Shown here: piece by piece, positions 5,845 to 11,448 of the stretch | How the letters are laid out: each line of letters opens with the position of its first letter | Numbering within the stretch: the first letter of the stretch is position 1 | Source of the DNA: Methanobacteriota archaeon | Lineage (GTDB): Archaea; Thermoplasmatota; E2; DHVEG-1 | NCBI GenBank assembly: GCA_026394435.1 | Contig: JAPKYG010000016.1 | Span: 1-11,448, forward strand | DNA length: 11,448 nucleotides | Direction of reading: 5' to 3' | The notes under the pieces: model-generated | Database searches by the model: none | What the model saw: only the letters and a program-made list of their open reading frames with translations | What the model was told of the DNA's origin: nothing | Position numbers and translations under genes: made by a program

Positions 5845-6879
5845 ATGAAACGTTTCGCTCTCCTCTTGCTCATTTTTGTTCTTGGTGTTAGTTCCTCGTT
5901 TTCAGGGTTTGCTGTTGATAATAAAATTATTGAAGGCAGCGATGGTTTTTCTCCACAAGATATTGAACTTGGTGACGACGCATTTCACGGACATGGAATG
6001 CTTCCGTATACCGAATGGTGGTACTTTGATGCGATGTTTTCCAATGGCTATTCTGCTCAGATGAGCGTTCGTATTATCAGCGCATTCGGGAAAGGGTTTG
6101 TTTTTCAACGGCTCGATCTTTACAAAGACGGAGTCCTGATCACCCACGATTCCACCTCATATCAAATGAAAGAAATCTTTGCGTCCTCAAAGGTTCCCTT
6201 AGTTCAGATTCATGGAAACACAATACTTACTGGATCAAGAGATAATATCACTGGGAACTTCCTATATAACGTGTCATTTAATTTTCCTGGAAGTTCTGCG
6301 GTGTTGCGTTTTGTAGGGTGTACAAAAGGGTGGAAAGGACAGCATCAGAGTGGGGATTGGTGGGCAGTAGTTCTCCCTAGAGCAACAGTAACAGGTACGA
6401 TTACAATTGACAATACGACCATGAATGTAGAGGGTACGGGGTATCATGATCATAATTGGGATGTCAGTGCACGAACCTGCTTGCACTTTGGTTGGTTCTG
6501 GGGTAAGTTCAACACACTAGAATATACCGCAACCTGGTCAGCGGTTCTTTCGACACGAGCAACAGTGCAACCGATTATGGTTGTGAACAAAAAAAATGCT
6601 GGATATATTACTATTCCTTCTGAGACGATTTGGTTCTCTGCTAAAGACGCCCATCTGGACCATTTCGTGTTTGTTCCACATTTCTTCAACATTGAAACCA
6701 TGACCGATAAGGTTTTTCTTGTGGTAAATATGGAAGTAATTAGTGTCGATCATGAGCGATTCATGGGGTTTATGAATTATTGGCGGTATCATGTGAAATG
6801 CAGCGGCATTTTCATGGTTGATGGTCACGCGGAAACCGTTGATGGTGTATTTATCGCTGAATACATTCGTTTTCGCTAA
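5845..6879 (+). CDS. secreted AttH/CrtC-like lipocalin-domain protein
   Basis: The 344-residue protein starts with a signal peptide (KRF, then hydrophobic ALLLLIFVLGV, possible cleavage after SGFA near residue 23). The mature part carries the hallmarks of the AttH/CrtC lipocalin-like family (PF07143-type): EWWYFDAMFSNG at 57-68, aromatic-rich beta strands, and GTGYHDHNWD at 197-206 followed by WFWGKF at 217-222. CrtC is carotenoid 1,2-hydratase, but most relatives are exported proteins of unknown substrate. No carotenoid genes are seen here, so the ligand is unknown and hydratase activity should not be assumed. There is no C-terminal membrane segment. An in-frame TTG at 5836 would add three residues, but the TATA box position favours ATG 5845. 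The last 29 bases overlap the convergent tiaS gene. Confidence 0.8.
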   Translation: MKRFALLLLIFVLGVSSSFSGFAVDNKIIEGSDGFSPQDIELGDDAFHGHGMLPYTEWWYFDAMFSNGYSAQMSVRIISAFGKGFVFQRLDLYKDGVLITHDSTSYQMKEIFASSKVPLVQIHGNTILTGSRDNITGNFLYNVSFNFPGSSAVLRFVGCTKGWKGQHQSGDWWAVVLPRATVTGTITIDNTTMNVEGTGYHDHNWDVSARTCLHFGWFWGKFNTLEYTATWSAVLSTRATVQPIMVVNKKNAGYITIPSETIWFSAKDAHLDHFVFVPHFFNIETMTDKVFLVVNMEVISVDHERFMGFMNYWRYHVKCSGIFMVDGHAETVDGVFIAEYIRFR

Positions 6880-8225
6880 ATGATGCCGTAAGAGATCGAA
6901 TTTCTTGGGCCATTCGTTTTAATGGTTTGCTGAGATGTCGTCGAGCGCAGACCGGGACCTCATAGAACCCTTTTGTGATGGTGCGTGGTTTTTCTTGGAT
7001 AATTGGGGTAACGCTGGTTGTCCCGCATTTGATGCACTTGTACCCCTGTTCGGTTCCTTTGGATTTCATATGTTTGCCACAGGTTGGGCAGACCGGGTTT
7101 TCTGTTTTCACCAATAGCGTGATGAGATGTATGACCGCGAGTTTTTCCAAGTTGACTGTAAGCGGGTGTTCACGAACGCCCCCGTATACTTCAACGTGGT
7201 CACCAACATGTAATCCTCGAACAGTATTTCGGAATTCTTTTGTTGGCTCGTAGGCAGCACAGGGTATCGTTCCGGTTGGATCTTTTATGGTGAACAGCAC
7301 ATGTCCACCTTGAATCGTGAACGGATTCTCGATGACCGATCCTTCGGTGATGACTGATTCAAAAGGTTGGATTTGTGCGATTTGTTTTTTTTGCAGATGA
7401 TTGTCGGTTCCTTGGTTCGTTTCAAACAGGAGCCAGCTATCCACTGGTTCAGATTTCACCTGTTTTGATGCGATGACAAGTTCTTCTACGTCATTGCCTC
7501 GGATTCCGTAGAGGATAGGACAGGGTGAGTTCGGAACGATCCGGTTATGATGATTCCTAGTATCGTAGTTGTCAAACGTGCTTGGGCAGTCTGCATCAAT
7601 TAATTGAACAGATTTTGCATCAACCTGTCGTTTTGTTCCCCATCGCTGCTGAGGTCGGTACGCAATAAGTTCGAAGGTTCTATCAAGCGGCTCCCAGGAA
7701 ACCGCCGCCGTCGCACCAATCAGTCCTCGACCATTCTTGTATCCTTCGAACATCGCCTGTTGGTTGTGTAATATAATCTGTACTACATCAAGAGTGACAA
7801 TCTTGGTGACGACTTTCTGATACAAATCCACATCTGGTTTTTTTAAAAGCAGGACATATCCTGGATTCGTGTTCTCATCGTCAATGCGCGCTTGTGTATC
7901 AACAGTTTCTTTCACGATAGTAGCGAGGTGTTTCTGTTCGTTTTCGTCAAGTTCTTTGGTGAAGGTAAGTGAGCAGAACACGTCCTGGCTATTGATTTCC
8001 CCGATTTTTCTTTTGATTTTCCCACCGTGTTTTCCAACATGGAGACACAAGGCTCCGTTTCCCCGTGTCTTCCAGGGGATATTTGGATTTAATCGGACGA
8101 GACGCGGGTAGCCGATAATCTCATACTTCTTTGTGATTTTTTGAATGATGGTTCGTGCCACATACGTGGTACACCCACCAGTGGTTGAATCAGTGTCGTC
8201 GATGCCTATCCAGATAGTTTTTCAC
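6851..8225 (-). CDS. tiaS: tRNA(Ile2) 2-agmatinylcytidine synthetase TiaS, with an apparent one-base frameshift at the 5' end
   Basis: TiaS attaches agmatine to C34 of tRNA-Ile(CAU), using ATP, so that it reads AUA; it is essential in archaea. The clean in-frame ORF begins at a GTG at 8161 (436 residues), but homologous sequence continues upstream without a stop and encodes IWIGIDDTDSTTGGC, the conserved catalytic N terminus. No ATG, GTG or TTG lies in that frame before a TGA at 8224-8222. A GTG at 8225 would give MKTIWIG... if the A5 run had one base fewer. Numbering from the 8161 start, residues 18-34 hold the PRLVRLNPNIPWKTRGN motif, 145-155 GLIGATAAVSW, about 265-345 an OB-fold (DPTGTIPCAAY), and C358/C361/C376/C379 a zinc ribbon. 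The frameshift may be real, recoded or a sequence error. The coordinates given include the frameshifted start. Confidence 0.9.
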
Positions 8226-8231
8226 CAAAAA

Positions 8232-8257
8232 CGTTATTAGACAGGTCGTACTTTAAG
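8232..8257. promoter_or_regulatory. divergent promoters of tiaS and the HTH regulator
   Basis: On the minus strand CTTAAAG (8257-8251) would start transcription near 8228, almost exactly at the GTG at 8225, so tiaS is probably leaderless from that codon. On the plus strand CGTTATTAG (8232-8240) lies about 30 bases before the regulator ATG at 8269, again giving a very short leader. The two boxes are less than 20 bases apart. Confidence 0.45.
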
Positions 8258-8268
8258 TTTCATTACCT

Positions 8269-9228
8269 ATGGATAGAACAGAACTCCTTGCAAATATCAG
8301 AGAATTTTTGGGGAGCGCGGGTTTTTCTGTCTCAGACCCGTATGCGATACGTCTCCCAGGTTTTGACCTAGTGGCAAGACGAGATGAAACCCTCCTCATC
8401 ATTAAAGTCCTTTCGAACATTGATGGGTTGTCTGAGGACGTGGGAAATGAGCTGCGCGCTCTTGCGTGTCTGCTGAAGGCGACCCCGTTGCTGATTGGCG
8501 AGAAAAACGGCGTAAGCATTCTTGAGGATGATGTGGTGTACTTCAGATTTGGTATTCAGACGGTTACCTTATCGACGTTGAAAAATCATGTTCTCGAGGA
8601 AGTCCTGGTGCGGGCCTATGCAGCCCCTGGTGGGTTATACGTGAACCTTGATCCGGAAAAGATTCGAAGGTTGCGCCAGGAAAATAATATTTCATTGGGA
8701 ACGTTCGCACGTCATGTGCGCGTGTCTCGTCGGACTGTGCGGATGTATGAGGATGGAATGAGTGCGCGTATTGATATTGCTGATCGGATCGAGGATATGT
8801 TTGAACAATCAGTGACCACGCCAATTGATTTACTCAAGCCACTGATGGTAGAAACCGAGCGGTTACCATTGTACCAAAAAGAACAAAAGCATATGAAAGA
8901 ATTCCAACGTGAAGTCTTTTCCTTACTTCAAAATGTTGGGTACAAGATTATCCCCATGGATCGTTGCCCCTTTGAAGCATTAAGCAAAGAAAAAGAAAAA
9001 ATTTTCTTAACCTGTGTACAAGAATATAATAAAAAACTTGTAGAAAAAGCACATTTCATTAGTAGTATTTCAAAGATAATGGAGAAGCATGCAGTGGTGT
9101 TTACCGATAAAGATGTCAGTAAAAAAAATGTGGAAGGAACTCCGATTATTATGAAGACGGAGTTGAAGAAAATCCGTGACCCTGAGGATGTGTTTACGTT
9201 AATTCTCGAGAGGATAACCGCTGAATGA
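8269..9228 (+). CDS. archaeal HTH-type transcriptional regulator with degenerate nuclease-like N-terminal domain
   Basis: The 319-residue protein belongs to the conserved archaeal family of putative HTH-type regulators with a three-part layout. Residues 1-115 resemble a restriction-endonuclease fold (GFDLVARRDETLLIIKVL at 31-48, with the Asp and Lys of a PD-(D/E)XK site but Ile in place of the acidic residue). Residues about 127-180 are a Cro/C1-type HTH (LDPEKIRRLRQENNISLGTF, then HVRVSRRTVRMYEDG at 149-163). Residues about 185-319 are a lysine-rich C-terminal domain of unknown function ending in DPEDVFTLILERI. Targets of this family are, to my knowledge, not established. It diverges from tiaS and sits upstream of the stalk operon with its own 100-base gap, so it is probably a single-gene transcript that could act on its shared promoter. 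Confidence 0.87.
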   Translation: MDRTELLANIREFLGSAGFSVSDPYAIRLPGFDLVARRDETLLIIKVLSNIDGLSEDVGNELRALACLLKATPLLIGEKNGVSILEDDVVYFRFGIQTVTLSTLKNHVLEEVLVRAYAAPGGLYVNLDPEKIRRLRQENNISLGTFARHVRVSRRTVRMYEDGMSARIDIADRIEDMFEQSVTTPIDLLKPLMVETERLPLYQKEQKHMKEFQREVFSLLQNVGYKIIPMDRCPFEALSKEKEKIFLTCVQEYNKKLVEKAHFISSISKIMEKHAVVFTDKDVSKKNVEGTPIIMKTELKKIRDPEDVFTLILERITAE

Positions 9229-9250
9229 CCAAGATTTGCCTAACACAAAC

Positions 9251-9259
9251 TTTTATAAA
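9251..9259 (+). promoter_or_regulatory. TATA box of the L1-L10-L12 operon
   Basis: TTTTATAAA is a near-ideal archaeal TATA box, preceded by ACACAAAC. Transcription is expected to start around 9281-9285, leaving a leader of about 50 bases before the L1 ATG, unusually long here compared with the leaderless neighbours. Confidence 0.7.
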
Positions 9260-9290
9260 TAAGATTATTATTCCCGAGAACTACGTTACC

Positions 9291-9335
9291 CTATGGAGTG
9301 ACTAAAAAATAAAGTTAGTTGATGATGTATCATGG
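9291..9335 (+). promoter_or_regulatory. foldable L1 mRNA leader, candidate autoregulatory site
   Basis: CUAUG (9291-9295) can pair with CAUGG (9331-9335), which contains the L1 start codon. Inside it UGACUA (9299-9304) can pair with UAGUUG (9316-9321) with two G-U pairs. The two helices are separated by an asymmetric loop of GAG on one side and nine bases on the other, a shape like the L1-binding site of 23S rRNA with its conserved GGAG. L1 autoregulation of this operon is known in Methanococcus; that this leader does so is inference. Confidence 0.4.
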
Positions 9336-9976
9336 CAGACAGCAAAACTGTTGAAGCAGTTCAGAAAGCAATCGAAGAATCCAAGAAACTTGAACGGAAA
9401 TTCAAACAATCGGTAGACGTTGTCATAAATCTGAAGAACATTGATATGAACGATGCGAAGAACCGTATCGAAGATGAAGTGATGCTCCCTCATGGACGAG
9501 GCATTGAAGCAAAACTCGCTCTCTTTGCAAGCGGTGACCTCGCGCTTAAATCCAAAACTCACGTTGACTTATTAATAAAACCTGAAGAAATCGAAGAACT
9601 CGCCAAAGACAAGAAGAAGTTTAAAAAGATCGCAGATGAGTATGATTTTTTTATTGCCGAGGCACCGTTAATGCCAACAATTGGTAAAACACTCGGTATC
9701 ATCCTTGGTCCTCGTGGAAAAATGCCAAAACCGGTGCCACCAACCATTGATATCGCAAATATGGCAAAGAGCATGCGGAAAACCGTTAAGATCCGATCTA
9801 AGACTACGAAAACCATTCACGCGACCGTCGGACGCGAAGAAATGGACGCGCAACACATCGCAGATAATATTGATGCAATCCTCAAACGACTTGAAGGAAA
9901 ACTTGAACGTGGGAAATTAAACATCGGCTCAGTGTATGTGAAGACTAGCATGGGGCCACCAATGAGAATACTCTGA
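9332..9976 (+). CDS. rpl1: large-subunit ribosomal protein L1 (uL1)
   Basis: The 214-residue length is normal for archaeal L1. Family features are the N-terminal VEAVQKAIEESKKLERKFKQSV segment, VVINLKNIDMNDAKNRIEDEV, the second-domain stretch FFIAEAPLMPTIGKTLGIILGPRGKMPKPVPP at about 109-140, and the C-terminal SVYVKTSMGPPMRIL. L1 binds the mobile L1 stalk of 23S rRNA and assists release of the E-site tRNA. It is the first gene of an L1-L10-L12 operon, 12 bases before L10. No strong ribosome binding site is visible before its ATG (only TGATGATG), fitting control through leader structure. Confidence 0.96.
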   Translation: MADSKTVEAVQKAIEESKKLERKFKQSVDVVINLKNIDMNDAKNRIEDEVMLPHGRGIEAKLALFASGDLALKSKTHVDLLIKPEEIEELAKDKKKFKKIADEYDFFIAEAPLMPTIGKTLGIILGPRGKMPKPVPPTIDIANMAKSMRKTVKIRSKTTKTIHATVGREEMDAQHIADNIDAILKRLEGKLERGKLNIGSVYVKTSMGPPMRIL

Positions 9977-9988
9977 AGGTGTCAAGAT

Positions 9989-10870
9989 ATGGCGCATGTT
10001 GCACAATGGAAGCATGGGGAGGTCGCGGAGATCACATCTCTGTTAACTCACCATAAAATAATCGGCATCATTGATATTGGAGGCATTCCAGCTCCACAGC
10101 TTCAGCAGATGCGAGGGGGCATCAGAGCCAAAGCACAAATCCGATGTGCGAAAAACACGTTGATTTTAAAAGCATTGGACGAAGCTGAGAAGCACGTGAA
10201 AGGCATCAGCGCGCTGAAAGCTGAGGTACATGGCCAAGCCGCAGTTATTGCCACTGATGTAAACCCGTTTGCTCTTTTTAGAGAAATCAAGGCGACGCGG
10301 AAAAACGCTCCTGCAAAAGGCGGAGAAACCGCTGCCCATGATATCGAGGTTCTCGAAGGGGATACCCCATTTAAACCAGGCCCGATCGTCGGAGAGCTTC
10401 AGAAAGTAGGAATCCCGGCCGCTATTTCAGAAGGAAAAGTCGTCATTAAAAGCGATAAGGTCCTTGTTGAGGCAGGGCAGAAGATTTCTAAAGATCTTGC
10501 ACAAATGCTTTCTCGTATTGATATTTTCCCCATTGAACTTGGATTGAACTTACACGCTGTCTTTGAGAATGGTAGCATTTACCGACCGGATGTCCTTGAT
10601 ATTGACATGGACCGGTTCATGGGCCAGTTACGAACAGCATCATTCACTGCATTAATCCTTTCAATGGAGGCGGGATGGGCAAACACCCAGACAATTCGTC
10701 CTCTGTTGACCAAAGCATATCGGAGCGCATACACCCTTGCTATGGAAAGGAACATTTACACCAAGGAAACAATGACGCCGATCCTTGCCAAGGCACATGC
10801 TACGATGCTGTCTGTTTCATCACAGGTTAAACCTGTTAGTAAAGAGGGTGAAAAAACCCCAACAAAGTAG
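9989..10870 (+). CDS. rpl10: large-subunit ribosomal protein L10 (P0, uL10), short C terminus
   Basis: The 293-residue protein is the base of the ribosomal stalk. The N-terminal rRNA-binding domain includes IGIIDIGGIPAPQLQQMR at 25-42 and IRCAKNTLILKAL at 51-63. The archaeal insertion domain covers about 110-185 (FKPGPIVGELQKVGIPAAISEGKV), followed by FPIELGLNLHAVFENG at 180-195 and a helical spine from about 215. The spine appears to hold two L12-binding segments (AYRSAYTLAMER, AHATMLSVSSQV), and the protein ends in a lysine-rich EGEKTPTK. Archaeal homologues commonly run to about 310-340 residues and end in an acidic linker plus GLGALFG-like tail; both are absent here. AAGGTGTC about six bases before the ATG is a good ribosome binding site. 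Confidence 0.95.
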   Translation: MAHVAQWKHGEVAEITSLLTHHKIIGIIDIGGIPAPQLQQMRGGIRAKAQIRCAKNTLILKALDEAEKHVKGISALKAEVHGQAAVIATDVNPFALFREIKATRKNAPAKGGETAAHDIEVLEGDTPFKPGPIVGELQKVGIPAAISEGKVVIKSDKVLVEAGQKISKDLAQMLSRIDIFPIELGLNLHAVFENGSIYRPDVLDIDMDRFMGQLRTASFTALILSMEAGWANTQTIRPLLTKAYRSAYTLAMERNIYTKETMTPILAKAHATMLSVSSQVKPVSKEGEKTPTK

Positions 10871-10882
10871 GAGGAACAAGCC

Positions 10883-11179
10883 ATGGAGTATGTATATAGT
10901 GCGATGCTTCTGCATTCCGCAGGTCAACCAGTTACCGAAGAGAATGTAAAGAAAGTTCTCACTGCCGCTGGAGTAAAAACTGATGCCGCACGAGTAAAAG
11001 CATTGGTCGCTTCACTCGAAGGTGTCAACATTGACGAGGCAATAAAATCTGCCACCGCCATCCCAGTCGCAGCACCTGCCGCAGCACCTGCTGAAAAGAA
11101 AGAGAAAAAGAAAGAAGAAAAGAAAGAAGAAGTTTCTCAAGACGAAGCAGCAGCTGGACTCAGCGCCTTATTCGACTAA
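10883..11179 (+). CDS. rpl12: large-subunit ribosomal protein L12 (P1-type stalk protein)
   Basis: The 98-residue protein has the archaeal/eukaryotic P1 layout: helical dimerisation domain MEYVYSAMLLHSAGQPVTEE through EGVNIDEAIKSA (1-56), an Ala/Pro hinge VAAPAAAPA at 62-70, a charged stretch of alternating Lys and Glu at 71-84, and the conserved tail AAAGLSALFD that contacts translational GTPases. Dimers bind the L10 spine. The ribosome binding site GGAGG overlaps the L10 stop codon region (TAGGAGG, eight bases before the ATG), so the two genes are tightly linked. It is the last gene of the operon, followed by a terminator. Confidence 0.96.
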   Translation: MEYVYSAMLLHSAGQPVTEENVKKVLTAAGVKTDAARVKALVASLEGVNIDEAIKSATAIPVAAPAAAPAEKKEKKKEEKKEEVSQDEAAAGLSALFD

Positions 11180-11188
11180 GTATGCAGT

Positions 11189-11226
11189 GGTTGTCATCAC
11201 ACAACCCTCTTCTTTTTGTTTTTTAA
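11189..11226 (+). terminator. terminator of the L1-L10-L12 operon
   Basis: Ten bases after the L12 stop, GGTTGT (11189-11194) pairs perfectly with ACAACC (11201-11206) around a 6-base loop, followed by CTCTTCTTTTTGTTTTTT. The hairpin plus U-rich tract is a convincing termination site; a further T6 run follows at 11231. Confidence 0.7.
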
Positions 11227-11448
11227 CTCATTTTTTGGTAGACTATAGTCTAGATGCTTATGCGTGGATCTGACTAACGAGTCAGGAAATCTTGACTAAT
11301 GAGCAAAAGTTCGTTAGTCAATACTTTAGATGAAAAAAAAGCGAATGACTTCATTTAAGAATGTTAAACAGTAAGAGCAAAGTTCCCAACAATGTAGTTC
11401 CCAGCATTTAAAATTAGCAATCCCTATCGTATCTTAATATTTATATAT
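11227..11448. other. noncoding right end with palindrome and short repeats
   Basis: No supported gene is found after the operon terminator. The stretch holds a 14-bp palindrome TAGACTATAGTCTA (11239-11252), three copies of a TGACTAAYGAG-like box (two direct at 11271 and 11293, one inverted ending at 11320), a direct repeat AGTTCCCARCA (11381 and 11396), and ends in ATTTATATAT, which looks like a TATA box. It is probably the control region of a gene to the right. Confidence 0.5.

Noticed and set aside
9293..9301. ATG-GAG-TGA minimal upstream ORF in the L1 leader
   Set aside because: It has only two codons, no ribosome binding site and is better explained as part of the foldable leader; kept only as a note.
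11091..11135. A/G-rich low-complexity run in L12 that resembles a simple repeat
   Set aside because: It encodes the normal Lys/Glu-rich linker of the P1-type stalk protein, so it is coding and not a microsatellite or array.
1..11448. Novel defence, toxin-antitoxin or mobile system
   Set aside because: All large frames match known housekeeping, repair, regulatory or exported families, and no transposase, integrase, toxin pair or terminal repeats were seen.

Overview
This window is archaeal chromosome. It carries archaeal ribosomal proteins L1, L10/P0 and L12/P1, the archaea-specific enzymes TiaS and CTP-dependent riboflavin kinase, an archaeal NOG1-type GTPase, a tRNA gene without encoded CCA, and TATA-box promoters placed for leaderless or short-leader transcripts. 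It looks euryarchaeal in the broad sense. A Thermoplasmatota-like or methanogen-related lineage is possible, but the sequence alone does not settle this. Base composition is moderate, with AT-rich gaps between genes.

Left block (1-3844, minus strand): a tight run of four genes reads right to left: a small winged-helix protein, the HTH-riboflavin kinase RbkR/RibK, a family X DNA polymerase with a PHP domain, and an NAD+-dependent DNA ligase (LigA) that runs off the left edge. The ligase is open for 398 codons to the window edge. It starts four bases after the polymerase stop codon, so a gap-filling polymerase/nuclease and a nick-sealing ligase are probably translated together. LigA is typically bacterial, and both enzymes are patchy in archaea.

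Middle block (3896-5830): a NOG1-type GTPase gene on the plus strand diverges from the left operon. It is followed by an AT-rich gap with a long imperfect hairpin, then an EarA-like winged-helix regulator on the minus strand with a dyad around its own TATA box, a TGCA-rich palindromic block, and a tRNA-Gly(GCC) gene on the minus strand.

Right-middle block (5836-9228): a secreted AttH/CrtC-type lipocalin-domain protein (plus) overlaps tail to tail with tiaS (minus). The tiaS 5' end is notable: the catalytic IDDTD region is encoded upstream of the first usable in-frame start, and the best start is one base out of frame across an A5 run. A divergent gene encodes an archaeal HTH regulator with a degenerate nuclease-like N-terminal domain.

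Right block (9245-11448): the L1-L10-L12 ribosomal stalk operon has a strong TATA box, a roughly 50-nt leader that can fold over the L1 start codon, and a hairpin plus U-run terminator. L10 is short and lacks the usual acidic GLSALF-type tail. The last ~220 bases are noncoding and hold a 14-bp palindrome and several short repeats that look like regulator sites for a gene to the right. I found no mobile element, CRISPR array or clear defence system.
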